Source: Flavobacterium gyeonganense
GTDB taxonomy: Bacteria; Bacteroidota; Bacteroidia; Flavobacteriales; Flavobacteriaceae
Assembly (NCBI RefSeq): GCF_029625295.1
Contig: NZ_CP121112.1
Location: forward strand, 4,650,001-4,714,000
DNA length: 64,000 nt
Reading direction: 5' to 3'
Part shown: positions 10,201 to 19,561 of the stretch, in pieces
Layout: each line of letters opens with the position of its first letter
Numbering within the stretch: the stretch's first letter is position 1
The notes under the pieces: model-generated
The model's database searches: none
Told to the model about the DNA's origin: nothing
What the model saw: only the letters and a program-made list of their open reading frames with translations
Made by a program: the position numbers and the translations under genes

Positions 10201-11592
10201 ACGGCTGGCTACCCAAAGATTGCCATTTTTGTCGCTCATCAGGCTTCGAACGTTATGCTTTTGAGGATTACCCGATTCTAAATTTAATGTTGAAAAATTA
10301 CGATTATTAAATGTTATAAGATCCAATCCCTGTTTGAATGAACAGAACCACAAATTCCCCAGCTCATCAAAAGTTGCTGTATGCATCACATCAGAGACCG
10401 TCTCTTTTGACTCTTTAATGCATCGCATTATAGAAAACAGTTTGTTTTGTTTTTCATCCCAATAAGCAAATGGTCCTTTATGCGACTGAATCCACACTGT
10501 TCCATCTGGCGAAGTAAGCAGAAAACTTTTCTGTTCTGCGCCAACTATAGGAGGACCACCTGAATCGACCTGCATATATTTTAGCTTCCTGGTAGCCAAA
10601 TCAAATTGATACACACCTGAATTTGGGGTTTCGAACCAAAACTGGCGTGAGTTCGTTACTCCCAAGTAATTGATTTTCTCGCTAGGAAAACCTGATAATG
10701 CTTTGCTGTTGTAAACATCCAGTTTTCCAGTCTTTATGTCATAATAGTAAAAACTTTGCTCACTCGTTAATATTAGCACTTTGCTGTTGCCTACAAGTTT
10801 TATTAAAGCAATATCTTCCTTTATATTCAGTTCAAAGTCAAAGAAAGTATTTGTTTTCTTAGTGTAACGTGTAAATTTGCCCTTTCCTCCTCCAAACCAT
10901 ACATCCTCTTTTGTTTCCAGAACTGAATTAACTGAATATGATTTTCCGGAATGTCCAGACATATTTGAGAAAAAATATTCCGGAGCAGTTCCCGCTTTAT
11001 TTAAACGACAAATTCCTGCATGCGTCAAAAACCAGGTTGTTCCTGAGGTATCTTCAAAAACATCTCCAATTACACCACAATATTTTGAAGGATCAAAAGC
11101 AATTTGTCGGGTCTGTTTATTATTTTGGAAAAGAATCAGGTAATTTTTATCTTCCGGAAATATCCATACTTTACCCGATGGCATCACTTTGAACTTTGTA
11201 AAGGCAGTATTAGAAGATTTACCAGCTTTTTTCTCAATTGGAGAATGAAACCTTAATTGATGTGTATCAAAATAATAGATGTCATTTTTTTCAGACTGAA
11301 TCCAGATTTGCCCGTTTATATCAAACTTAAATTTAGATACACGATTTGACATTAAGTCTAATGATGAGTTTTTTTCTACCCTGAAGTTTTGAAAAGTATT
11401 TCCGTCATAACGAATCAAACCGTTGAATGTTCCCAGCCAAATAAATCCCTTCTCATCTTGTTGAATACCCAGAATACGTGACTGGCTTAACTTTAAATCA
11501 TTTGAAAAATGAGTCAAAATACCAGATGGCTGAGCTGTACAAAGGGTACAAATCAAATAATAAAAGATCAGAAGTATATTTCGTTTCAACAT
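7255..11592 (-). CDS. Hybrid two-component system regulator (HTCS) of the pectin PUL
   Basis: A 1445-residue one-protein sensor, kinase and transcription factor. The order is: signal peptide (1-20, ending CTAQ); two periplasmic beta-propellers of Reg_prop repeats (about 25-770, with repeated GLIRYDG and GRIWIGTRGNGLF motifs); a Y_Y_Y domain (about 800-860); one membrane helix (near 900); and HisKA with DISHEIRTPL (His942). HATPase follows with NLLSNAFKY, DNGPGISP and GIGLSIVKDL. The receiver has ISDIMMPHMDG with Asp1242, and the C-terminal AraC-type DNA-binding domain ends in HTPAEYRRQF. All phosphorelay residues are present. HTCS proteins bind oligosaccharides in the periplasm and activate the adjacent SusCD operon. 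The gene stands alone, upstream of that operon on the same strand and divergent from GH3. Confidence 0.97.
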   Translation of the reverse strand: MLKRNILLIFYYLICTLCTAQPSGILTHFSNDLKLSQSRILGIQQDEKGFIWLGTFNGLIRYDGNTFQNFRVEKNSSLDLMSNRVSKFKFDINGQIWIQSEKNDIYYFDTHQLRFHSPIEKKAGKSSNTAFTKFKVMPSGKVWIFPEDKNYLILFQNNKQTRQIAFDPSKYCGVIGDVFEDTSGTTWFLTHAGICRLNKAGTAPEYFFSNMSGHSGKSYSVNSVLETKEDVWFGGGKGKFTRYTKKTNTFFDFELNIKEDIALIKLVGNSKVLILTSEQSFYYYDIKTGKLDVYNSKALSGFPSEKINYLGVTNSRQFWFETPNSGVYQFDLATRKLKYMQVDSGGPPIVGAEQKSFLLTSPDGTVWIQSHKGPFAYWDEKQNKLFSIMRCIKESKETVSDVMHTATFDELGNLWFCSFKQGLDLITFNNRNFSTLNLESGNPQKHNVRSLMSDKNGNLWVASRAENIAIFNPQKKKIGMLGPDGSLSNESIGWGADIYSMMEDTNGRIWIGTRGNGLFCLTPAGHSFKYKVSHCKYDEKDIYSINSDDIYKIFQASNGQIYVTTWGGGINLIRQSNNGFRFINHKNELKNYPIKNADKVRSIVENKEHELFFISSYKLFSFSAENKSPYKIQFKEFSQVSGNDILDVLITSDNRLALATNGKGLILADLDKKGQLKVKPIWNKNIAFPLEGVVALQEDKLGKIWLMSDNQVVRFDPKKNSAETFPELKSIIGTEIFSEATKCQLANGEIVVGYSDGALYFKPEAIKPFQFKPYLAISGFSVNDKQLHEINPETPGNPDLIKEVTLQHDQNFFRVQISALDYIKSENIVYRYKLEGVDKQWNYLKGGQSINYTNLDRGKYTLIVSSTNGHNLWADNERRIEITIRPSIWGTHFAYFCYLLLAVGLFLVVNRAVLTILKLRNDVELQKQMGELKLKFFTDISHEIRTPLTMITAPLEIMLSDDEIKKSVKDQLRIIEKNSNKLLNLVNQILDLRRIQDRKLVVSEVNLADFATKVCENFSEMSIQRNIELKVNSSATKSNVWADPDSLDKILVNLLSNAFKYCHKGDTIQVEIEDTEKQVVLKVNDNGPGISPILQKRLFIRFSNYNENPYNPSTGIGLSIVKDLADKHGASILIESTPGKGSSFQICFLKGYKHFTEDVDILFEEDEAELVNDVRFEADPDPMIFEEVEKELPVGLIVEDDPELRGFIVSVLEKEYTIYVAENGIEGNSKAAALSPDFIISDIMMPHMDGIEMLKLIRNNFATSHIPVILLSAKTAIESKLEGMEYGADDYITKPFNVSFLQARVKNVLKQRVRLQNLYSTGNMTEISEEEPLQISNKDHKFMFQVIKLVKENMSKSDFSVDELGRLMCMSRASFFNKLKSITGVSPVVFIRDMRLNEAAELIKNEDLLIKEICFEVGFNDLKYFGKCFRAKFNHTPAEYRRQFR

Positions 11593-11899
11593 TTATAATT
11601 TTATTAGCTTTAGCACAAAGACAAAAATATCAAAATTCTTTTAGGAACCTTAAGCACACTCTGTCAGTAGCTAAATACCCCCCTTTAAATAGTATTTTGT
11701 ACCCATTCTATATAATTTTAAAAAATTTAAAAAATTAAATACAAGCTTTACAGCATCCCTTAAATAGCAATTTATCCCAAGCTGAAAGATATAAACATCT
11801 AATTTTGCAATTATTAAAGTAATGTGCCATCCATAATCTTTTAGATTAAAAATATCATTACATAAAAAACTATAACCTTAAATATTTGCAAAAAACTCA
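11593..11899. promoter_or_regulatory. Divergent promoter region between HTCS and GH3
   Basis: This is a very AT-rich 307-base spacer between divergent starts. On the plus strand TAATTTTG at 11800-11807 fits the -7 consensus for the GH3 gene but has no TTG at the -33 distance. On the minus strand TATTTTTG (reverse complement of 11623-11630 approximately) could serve the HTCS gene. No gene is supported here. Confidence 0.4.
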
Positions 11900-14515
11900 A
11901 TGAGAAAAGTATATTGTCTTGTGTTTATGTTGAACTTTTTAGCATTAAGCACCTTCGCACAGAAAAAATTTCCGTTTAACAATCCAAATTTAACTACTGA
12001 AGAGCGTGTCGACGATTTGGTATCCAGAATGTCGATAGATGAAAAAATCAGTCAATTGATGGATTCTTCACCAGCTATTGAACGCTTGGGGATACCGGAA
12101 TATAATTGGTGGAATGAATCGTTACATGGAGTTGCCCGTGCAGGATATGCAACCGTTTTTCCACAATCTATTTCAATTGCATCATCCTGGGATCGCCAAT
12201 TAATTTTTGATGTTGCCAATGCCATTTCTGATGAAGCGCGTGCCAAACATCACGAATATTTGAGAAGAGGACAACACGGAATGTATCAGGGATTGACATT
12301 CTGGTCACCAAATGTTAATATTTTTCGTGATCCACGATGGGGCCGCGGACATGAAACATATGGCGAGGACCCTTTTCTTACCAGTCAATTGGGACTTAAA
12401 TATGTTACCGGTCTTCAGGGAACTGATGAAAAATATTTTAAAGTAATTGCTACTGCTAAACATTATGCAGTTCACTCAGGTCCTGAACCTTCTCGTCATC
12501 ATTTTAATGCTGAAACCAGCGATATCGATCTGTATGAAACATATCTTCCTGCTTTTCGTACTTTGGTAAAAGAAGGTCATGTTTATTCTGTAATGGGAGC
12601 ATATAATCGTTTTAGAGGAGAATCTGCCAGTGCAAGCCCATTCCTGTTCAATATTCTTCGAAATGATTGGGGATTTAAGGGGTACATTGTTTCTGACTGT
12701 GGTGCTGTTACAGATATTTGGAAATACCACAAAATTACCAATGATGCGGCAGAAGCTTCAGCTTTGGCAGTAAAAACTGGATTAGATTTGGAGTGTGGAA
12801 GTAGTTATAAATCATTAAAAGAAGCTCTTGACCGCAAATTGCTTACAGAAGCTGATATTGACATTACGATAAAACGTTTGTTTACGGCCCGTTTTAAATT
12901 AGGTATGTTTGATTCTGAGGAGATTGTGCCTTATGCACAAATCCCTTATTCGGTCAACAACAATTCCGCTCATGATTGGCTGGCCCGTGTAGCTTCTCAA
13001 AAAAGTATTGTTCTTTTAAAAAATCAGAATAATACACTTCCACTTTCTAAAGAAATCAAAACGGTTGCCGTTATAGGACCAAATGCTAACGATGCACAGT
13101 CTTTATGGGGAAATTACAGCGGTATTCCGAGCAATCCGGTAACGGTGTTAAAAGGCATTCAAAATAAATTGGAACCTAAAGCTAAAGTACTATACGCAAA
13201 AGGTACAGATCTTGCTAAAGGAGTTCCAGAAATGAAAGTTATTCCGTCTGTTTATCTTCAAAGTGAAAACGGAGTGCAAGGTCTGACAGCAGAATATTTT
13301 GACAATAAAGAATGTCAGGGAAAACCTCTTTTTACACGCATAGATGATAATATCGATTTTCACTGGGATATTGACACACCTGATCCGCGCATGAAAATGG
13401 GTAACTATAGCGTGAAATGGACTGGATATATTGTAGCACCAAAAACCGGACTTTATAATATTTCTGAGTGGTCCAAGCCTTTTATGACTATCGATATTGA
13501 AACAGGGAAAACATCAGGTGGAAAAAACAGCCATCATCCAAGAATTCGTCCTCAGAAAATGGAGTTGGAAGCCGGAAAAAAATATAAAATAGAAGTTAAA
13601 TACCAAAATATGTATGGTGATGCAATAGCACAGCTTTTATGGTCTGAGCCAAAGGAAGATGTTTTAAAAGAAGCTGTTAACGTTGCGCATCAGGCGGATG
13701 CTGTAGTTTTAGTATTAGGATTGAATGAACGTCTTGAAGGTGAAGAAATGAAAGTCGAAGCAGATGGTTTTGAAGGAGGTGATCGTACCAGTCTTAACTT
13801 GCCGGCTAATCAGGAGGAACTAATGAAAGCAATTACAGCAACCGGAAAACCAGTAATTTTAGTTTTAATAAACGGTAGTGCGCTTTCTATAAACTGGGCT
13901 AATGATAATGTTCCTGCCATTTTAACTGCGGGATATCCAGGTCAACAAGGTGGTAATGCAATTGCCGATGTGCTTTTTGGAGATTACAATCCGGCTGGCC
14001 GCCTACCGGTTACGTATTACAAATCAGTAGACCAGCTTCCTCCTTTCGAAAACTATGATATGAAAGGACGCACCTATCGTTATTTTCAAAAGAAACCTCT
14101 TTATCCATTTGGATTTGGTTTAAGCTATACAAAATTTAAATACAGTAACTTACAACTTCCAGTGGATATTAGTGCTGAAAAAAATTTAGAAGTATCGGTT
14201 GACATAACCAATACCGGTGATCGTGACGGTGATGAAGTAGTTGAATTATATATAAAAGACGAGAAAGCTTCTACTCCACGTCCAATAGTGCAATTAGAAG
14301 GTTTTGAACGCATTTATCTAAAAAAGGGCGAAACAAAAACAGTTAGTTTTACAATTACTCCACGACAGCTATCCTTAATAAATAAAAAAGGGCAGCGAGT
14401 GATTGAACCGGGATGGTTTACAATCTCTGTAGGTGGAAAACAGCCTGATGATTCGAATGATTTATTAAAGGCAAGATGTAGTTATAAGGGTAAAACAATA
14501 AATTTCGAGAAATAG
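11900..14515 (+). CDS. Glycoside hydrolase family 3 enzyme with PA14 insert (beta-xylosidase/glucosidase type)
   Basis: An 871-residue secreted or periplasmic GH3 enzyme. A signal peptide (1-20, ending LSTFAQ) precedes the TIM-barrel domain with WWNESLHGVAR, WSPNVNIFRDPRWGRGHETYGEDP and the nucleophile motif GYIVSDCGAV (Asp266). The second alpha/beta domain starts near residue 375 and is interrupted by a PA14 domain at about 452-590 (LTAEYFDN, VKWTGYIVAPKTG). It resumes with VLVLGLNERLEGE and GYPGQQGGNAIADVLFGDYNPAGRLP. A C-terminal FN3-like domain ends the protein. The WWNESLHG/GRGHETYGEDP signature is typical of the GH3 subgroup containing plant-type beta-xylosidases and bacterial Xyl3A. 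In a pectin locus it may remove xylose side chains from xylogalacturonan or trim glucosides; substrate is inference. Confidence 0.93.
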   Translation: MRKVYCLVFMLNFLALSTFAQKKFPFNNPNLTTEERVDDLVSRMSIDEKISQLMDSSPAIERLGIPEYNWWNESLHGVARAGYATVFPQSISIASSWDRQLIFDVANAISDEARAKHHEYLRRGQHGMYQGLTFWSPNVNIFRDPRWGRGHETYGEDPFLTSQLGLKYVTGLQGTDEKYFKVIATAKHYAVHSGPEPSRHHFNAETSDIDLYETYLPAFRTLVKEGHVYSVMGAYNRFRGESASASPFLFNILRNDWGFKGYIVSDCGAVTDIWKYHKITNDAAEASALAVKTGLDLECGSSYKSLKEALDRKLLTEADIDITIKRLFTARFKLGMFDSEEIVPYAQIPYSVNNNSAHDWLARVASQKSIVLLKNQNNTLPLSKEIKTVAVIGPNANDAQSLWGNYSGIPSNPVTVLKGIQNKLEPKAKVLYAKGTDLAKGVPEMKVIPSVYLQSENGVQGLTAEYFDNKECQGKPLFTRIDDNIDFHWDIDTPDPRMKMGNYSVKWTGYIVAPKTGLYNISEWSKPFMTIDIETGKTSGGKNSHHPRIRPQKMELEAGKKYKIEVKYQNMYGDAIAQLLWSEPKEDVLKEAVNVAHQADAVVLVLGLNERLEGEEMKVEADGFEGGDRTSLNLPANQEELMKAITATGKPVILVLINGSALSINWANDNVPAILTAGYPGQQGGNAIADVLFGDYNPAGRLPVTYYKSVDQLPPFENYDMKGRTYRYFQKKPLYPFGFGLSYTKFKYSNLQLPVDISAEKNLEVSVDITNTGDRDGDEVVELYIKDEKASTPRPIVQLEGFERIYLKKGETKTVSFTITPRQLSLINKKGQRVIEPGWFTISVGGKQPDDSNDLLKARCSYKGKTINFEK

Positions 14516-14690
14516 GATGATTTATTTTTCTTCTGCGATCAGGACTCCAGTTGATGAAGATAAATAAGTGGTTCTTCCTCAGCATATGCACAACTTCAAT
14601 TCAGCTCAATGTTCGTCTGACCAATTCAAAACTTTTAAAACCTAATCCGTTTTGGATACCCCACTTAATAAAACGATGATCCTGTTCGAA

Positions 14691-14725
14691 AAACCTATCA
14701 GAAATTTTTAGTTTCTGATAGGTTT
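14691..14725. terminator. Bidirectional terminator between convergent GH3 and CE8-PL1 genes
   Basis: A perfect 14-base stem (AAACCTATCAGAAA at 14691-14704 and its complement at 14712-14725) with a 7-base loop lies between two converging genes and has A/T-rich flanks on both sides. Confidence 0.8.
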
Positions 14726-14750
14726 TAACATTAACACTTAGATTATAAAC

Positions 14751-17700
14751 CTATTCTTTGAGAATGGTTTTATTTACAACACCGTTTACAGTAATTATTT
14801 TAATTAAATATATGCCTGCACTGCCATCAATATTCACTTTGACTGTTGAATCGTTAATTTCGTTTATTGCGTAAATTTGTAATCCAAGCATATTGAATAC
14901 TAAAATCTGTTTAACCTTTCCGATAGTACCAAGATCGATATAAAATTCATTTTTAAATGGCACAGGATAGGTTTTCAATTCAGTCTTAGCTTCATCAACG
15001 TCAACTATTGTATTGTCAGAAAGAGCTATTTTAGATGTACTTCCACAACTAACTGGTGTAGGATTAATTCCTTCAACCTCTATTTTATCGATGTTAGCCA
15101 AACCGGATGCTGTTGTCGCTTCTAATCTGATGATATGATTCCCTCCAGAAAGAGTTACTGTAACTAAAGAGCTTGAATTCTCAGCCCAGGTAGTCCAATT
15201 AGTTGTAGGGTTAAAATCTGCAGAAGCCAATGTAACGCCATCCACTATTACTTTACCTGGTCTGGCAGTTGTTCCTCCATTAGAATATTTCCAACGAAGC
15301 ATGTAATTTCCGGAAGAAGTATTCACAGACCATTCAATTCCTGCCCCTACGGCATTATTGGTATTGGCAAAACCAGCACCCTGGAATCCGGCATTATTGC
15401 TATCTATAGTGCCTTCGACTGAGCAGAATCCAATTTGATTTTCATCAATAGAAATTTCGGCAATAGTAGAATTGCCAGTTACAGAAATCGTACCTGATAC
15501 TGATGCGCTTGGGGAACCACCTGTAGTTATTACTGTGAAATTGAATGTACCTGATTGAGTAGGAGTTCCGCTTATGGTAATAGTTTGTGCAGAAACATTA
15601 ACTACTGCAGTAACACCAGCAGGTAATCCTGAAGCAGTGGCAGAGGCAGCATTCGTCCATGAATAATTAAAGCCAACTATTGGTGTATTTAGACTTACCG
15701 TTTGATTTGCTGAACCTGCACCATGTTTCACAAGAGTAGCTGTGCTAGTCAATTCTGTATAATTGGCAGTCCCGTTTTGATTTTGATTTGCAGTGATAGT
15801 TCCTACCAATTCATTAATATAAACTTCTAGATTAGTATATATTGGGCTGAGTGTATATAATATTCCATCAGAAACATTATTACTATTCAAACCATTAGCA
15901 CTTTCCCAGCTATTGGGTATTCCGTCATTATCCGTATCCGTTGGCGCTGTAGTGGAATTGTATACAGGCCATCCTCCAACATCAGATTGTGTATCTATCA
16001 GACCTTTTGTGCTTCCGTTTGATCCAGTATAAGTAAAATTCCCATTTGTTGCCTCTAACACTATTCTGTTGTCAACTGCATCACGTTTAAGACTGGCACC
16101 TACATACGCCAATACACGATTATATGCATTTGCTGCCGAATGAGTAGTCATTTGACCGAAGTCATATTCAGTATTTACACGAAGTTCCGTTTTGCTTTTT
16201 GAAGATGGATTAGGATCAACTCCATTCCAATTATTGTCTGTAGTGGCAGAGTTTACGGTAGTATGATTTCCATTAACGTAAAACTTGCCCCAAACACCTG
16301 CAGCCTGGTTGTTAGATCCATCATCCTGACCTGGAGATATGATTCTGTCGTTTACGCCCGAACCTGTTGCCGGACCTGCCTTGTAATAATTATTGGTAAG
16401 GTTGTAGGAGCCTCCTTCAGCAGCATAAGCACTATTGCCGCCCCAGTTATAAATAACATTATTTCTAAAATCAACATGCTCAAGATTAGGAAGTCCCGAG
16501 TACCTGCTGCCACAAAAACGGACATTTCGGCTATCATGATGCGCTAACATATTATGATGAAATGAGGCTTTTTTTCCACCCCAGATTCCACCATAACCAT
16601 GAATTCCCTTATCATGAACAGAAACACGTAAACTTTCAGACATCAGGCACCATTGCATAGTAAAGTTCTCATTATCATAAAAGGAAGCACATTCGTCTGT
16701 ACTCCAGCTCATAGAGCAGTGGTCAATGATAATATTTTTATGGTTTCGTCCGCCTATCGCATCGCCTTCATGTTGTGCCTGGTCACCCATTCTGAAACGA
16801 ATATATCTAATGATAACATTATCAGCATCTATATTTACAGAATAATTTTTCAGACAGATTCCATCACCTGGGGCAGTCTGACCTGCTATGGTGATATTTC
16901 CATTGTTAATTCTTAAATCTGAATTAAGCGCAATGATTCCCGAAACTTTAAACATAACTGTTCTGGTTCCCGTTGCTGTAACAGCTGCCCTTAAACTTCC
17001 TGCACCTGAATCATTCAGATTGGTAACATAGATTACCTGTCCGCCACGACCACCAGTTGTATATCGCCCAAAACCTTCGGCACCCGGAAACGCTGGAGAA
17101 GTAACTGCCAGAGCAGCAGCAGCTTTTTGAGTAGAAGCACTCTTTTGAGTAGCTGCGGTTACTGTTAAAGTCCCTGATTTTGTTGTATTAGGTGAACCGC
17201 CAACGGTTGTAATGGTGTAGTTAAAAGTACCACTCACAGTTGGTGTTCCGCTGAAGGTTATCGTTTTGGCTGTATTGTTTATGGCAGCATTGACACCAGA
17301 TGGTAATCCTGTTACATTTACTGTTGTAGCATTTTGCCAGCTATAATAAAAACCTGTAATAGCCGTATTAATGCCTACTGTTTGGCTGGACCCTCCGGCT
17401 CCGTGTTTTGTCAATAAAGCTGCTGCCTGGGGTACAGAAAAACTAATATGATTAAGATTGTATAAATAACCGCTTCCGCCCTGAAAAACAAGATAGACAT
17501 CATGTATTCCTGACACCTGACTTACAGCACATGTGAAATTTGTATAGGTTTGCCATCCGCCTGTTGGTGTAATATTACAAGTTCCGATAAGTGTACCGGA
17601 TGTTCCTCCTAATAGGATTGAAATAGTTCCTCCGATTCCGGCTGTTGCAGCTCTTGCCAGAAAACTGCCTGCTCCTGAACCAAAGTTTATGTCTTCAAAC

Positions 17701-18818
17701 ATAACCCAGTCACCGTTATTGATATATCCTACATTGTCAGTGCCCTCGGAACTGGCTTCATTCTGAGTTCCCGATTGGCTGCTGTAACTTTCGGCCTGAA
17801 TAGTCTGGAAAGCTGTTCCTCCACCTGTAACCGAATTAATTATAGAGTCCGGATTCCAGTTATCAGTGACCTGAGGGTTGGCATTATTTGCTTTTAAAAC
17901 ATTTGATTTAGTATAAGAAGCAGCCTGAGCAGCGGTTAATTTTTTTGCCCATGAAACTCTGGAAGAAGGAACATTACCAGCTCCTGAGTTATTATATTCT
18001 GCAAAACGTGCTGTAGACTGGTTAGCAGCATTACCCCAGTCGTTCCAGCCTGCCGCCTTAATAGCATTGGTCATACTGGTATTCATAAAAGTAACCGATG
18101 CATATCCTCCCCAAGGGCGGCCCAAATCTGTAATATTGCTTCCTGAACCTGTAATCTGGCAGTTATTGAATACAAATCCATAAGCCAGATGAGATGGGGT
18201 ATTAGCAGCTGTGACAGAAGTTCCCCCTTTAGTATAAAGCTGGCAGTTTTGAAAATAGGCAATGGCTCCTCCAAAAATAAAGTCTGTAGTGCCTTCGAAA
18301 TAGCAATTTTCATGGTAAGACCTTCCGCTGTGGGGATAATAAGTATCCTGGTTTCCTAAAAAACGGCAGTTCTTAAAAACTGCTTTGTCTGCAGTAGAAC
18401 GAACCGCTACAGCCTGTCCAACGGGTCCTGAAGAATTAGAGAATGTAAGGTTTAATGCATAAAATCCTGCACCATTGATGAAAGTACTGGCTGAATTAGA
18501 AGTTCCATACGCAGCTCCTGTAGCCGGATTAATTTTGCTGGCGTAATTATTATAGGTTAAAATTGTTCCAGTCGAACTTTGCCCTATGAATGTCAGATTG
18601 GTTTTATTTGAAGGAACCGTAATTACTTCATAATAAGTCCCATTTTTAATGTAAATTTCAGTTCTGGCCGAACTATTAGAAGGAGCTGCATTCACAGCAG
18701 CCTGTACTGTGGTATAATTACCACTGCCATCCTTAGCAACTACGATGTCGTAGGTTTGTGCTTTCATCTGCATCGAAAAGAAAGCTAAAAAAGTCCATAA
18801 TAAAAATTTTTGTTTCAT
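14751..18818 (-). CDS. Secreted pectin methylesterase-CBM6-pectate lyase-CBM35 fusion with T9SS tail
   Basis: A 1355-residue multi-enzyme. Signal peptide: 1-20 (ending MKAQ). Residues 22-320 are a CE8 pectinesterase with GNQDTYY (Asp158), GTTDFIFGG (Asp179) and LGRPWGG (Arg234, Trp236), the expected catalytic set. Residues 338-462 are a CBM6 (IQAESYSSQSG, GDWVMFEDINFGSG). An Ig-like linker (465-555) leads to a PL1-type pectate lyase at about 575-960 (FPGAEGFGRYTTGGRGG, IIIDHCSMSWSTDE, HHNMLAHHDSRNVRF). A second Ig-like linker (about 1105-1180), a CBM35-like module (about 1185-1280) and a type IX secretion sorting domain ending in NKTILKE complete it. The protein should demethylate homogalacturonan and then cleave it, anchored by two CBMs. 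It converges on GH3 and probably follows the same HTCS control. Confidence 0.95.
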   Translation of the reverse strand: MKQKFLLWTFLAFFSMQMKAQTYDIVVAKDGSGNYTTVQAAVNAAPSNSSARTEIYIKNGTYYEVITVPSNKTNLTFIGQSSTGTILTYNNYASKINPATGAAYGTSNSASTFINGAGFYALNLTFSNSSGPVGQAVAVRSTADKAVFKNCRFLGNQDTYYPHSGRSYHENCYFEGTTDFIFGGAIAYFQNCQLYTKGGTSVTAANTPSHLAYGFVFNNCQITGSGSNITDLGRPWGGYASVTFMNTSMTNAIKAAGWNDWGNAANQSTARFAEYNNSGAGNVPSSRVSWAKKLTAAQAASYTKSNVLKANNANPQVTDNWNPDSIINSVTGGGTAFQTIQAESYSSQSGTQNEASSEGTDNVGYINNGDWVMFEDINFGSGAGSFLARAATAGIGGTISILLGGTSGTLIGTCNITPTGGWQTYTNFTCAVSQVSGIHDVYLVFQGGSGYLYNLNHISFSVPQAAALLTKHGAGGSSQTVGINTAITGFYYSWQNATTVNVTGLPSGVNAAINNTAKTITFSGTPTVSGTFNYTITTVGGSPNTTKSGTLTVTAATQKSASTQKAAAALAVTSPAFPGAEGFGRYTTGGRGGQVIYVTNLNDSGAGSLRAAVTATGTRTVMFKVSGIIALNSDLRINNGNITIAGQTAPGDGICLKNYSVNIDADNVIIRYIRFRMGDQAQHEGDAIGGRNHKNIIIDHCSMSWSTDECASFYDNENFTMQWCLMSESLRVSVHDKGIHGYGGIWGGKKASFHHNMLAHHDSRNVRFCGSRYSGLPNLEHVDFRNNVIYNWGGNSAYAAEGGSYNLTNNYYKAGPATGSGVNDRIISPGQDDGSNNQAAGVWGKFYVNGNHTTVNSATTDNNWNGVDPNPSSKSKTELRVNTEYDFGQMTTHSAANAYNRVLAYVGASLKRDAVDNRIVLEATNGNFTYTGSNGSTKGLIDTQSDVGGWPVYNSTTAPTDTDNDGIPNSWESANGLNSNNVSDGILYTLSPIYTNLEVYINELVGTITANQNQNGTANYTELTSTATLVKHGAGSANQTVSLNTPIVGFNYSWTNAASATASGLPAGVTAVVNVSAQTITISGTPTQSGTFNFTVITTGGSPSASVSGTISVTGNSTIAEISIDENQIGFCSVEGTIDSNNAGFQGAGFANTNNAVGAGIEWSVNTSSGNYMLRWKYSNGGTTARPGKVIVDGVTLASADFNPTTNWTTWAENSSSLVTVTLSGGNHIIRLEATTASGLANIDKIEVEGINPTPVSCGSTSKIALSDNTIVDVDEAKTELKTYPVPFKNEFYIDLGTIGKVKQILVFNMLGLQIYAINEINDSTVKVNIDGSAGIYLIKIITVNGVVNKTILKE

Positions 18819-19561
18819 GTTTTTTGGTTTGATTGGTTAGTAAATAATTTCAACAAGTAAACTACTTTTCTTGTTAAACCAAAACTATAGAAATCAAATT
18901 CTAATACAGGAGACATATCGCTATTAAACAGGGGACAAAATACCATGTTAATTACTTAAAAATAAGTGAATTATAAACATTTTAAGGGTTTTAAAATCTT
19001 AGCTTCAACACGTGCGCGGTTTATACCATGAGTGTAGATGTTTTGTAAAAGACAATTAACGCAAGAAAGATACCTAATTTATTGATTGTTTCTTTTTAAA
19101 TGGTTGTCTCTTTTTTTATACATGGATATCTAGATTTTTCAAGTCTTTATGGAGTAACATTTGTGATTCGAATTTTCCACGAGGAATTCTTAGTGTGTTT
19201 AAAATAGGACAGTCTTAAAGTGGCTTTATTAGAGATTTAATCGAAACTGGACGACGGTTCGAAATCCCGCTAAGGATATAGGATTTTTTTCTCTTTGATT
19301 TATCGTAATTTGTTGATTAGACTTGATACCTTTTCTGTTACAAAATCTAAGGCGATATTTTTAATAATTCAGCACTCTCGTTTTTGTGGCAGAATCGTAT
19401 ATTTATTAATATTAAATATATGGTCAATAATTTGGATCATGAAAACAGTTTACAAAAGCTCCATTCCGTAATTTGTGTCACATCTACCGCCTTTTGTATA
19501 ACTTACAGGATTTTTAATGTCCCAATTTTGCATCATCATTTAACAACATAAAAATTAAATA
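18819..19561. other. Long intergenic region without a supported gene
   Basis: 743 bases separate the divergent CE8-PL1 and old yellow enzyme genes. The sequence is AT-rich, with scattered stops in all frames. A short stretch near 19250-19275 (GGTTCGAAATCCCGCTAAGG) resembles the dispersed repeat at 7091-7225 in decayed form. No convincing -33/-7 pair was found for either flanking gene. Confidence 0.7.

Noticed and set aside
10877..11192. Overlapping plus-strand open frames antisense to the HTCS propeller
   Set aside because: They lie wholly opposite a well-supported gene, have no recognisable domain and two of them overlap in different frames.
16263..16916. Plus-strand open frames opposite the pectate lyase domain
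   Set aside because: The minus-strand protein has clear catalytic motifs throughout this stretch; the antisense frames have none.
19245..19280. Sequence GGTTCGAAATCCCGC resembling a tRNA T-arm
   Set aside because: No acceptor stem, anticodon arm or D-arm can be folded around it; it fits better as a decayed copy of the dispersed repeat near 7091-7225.
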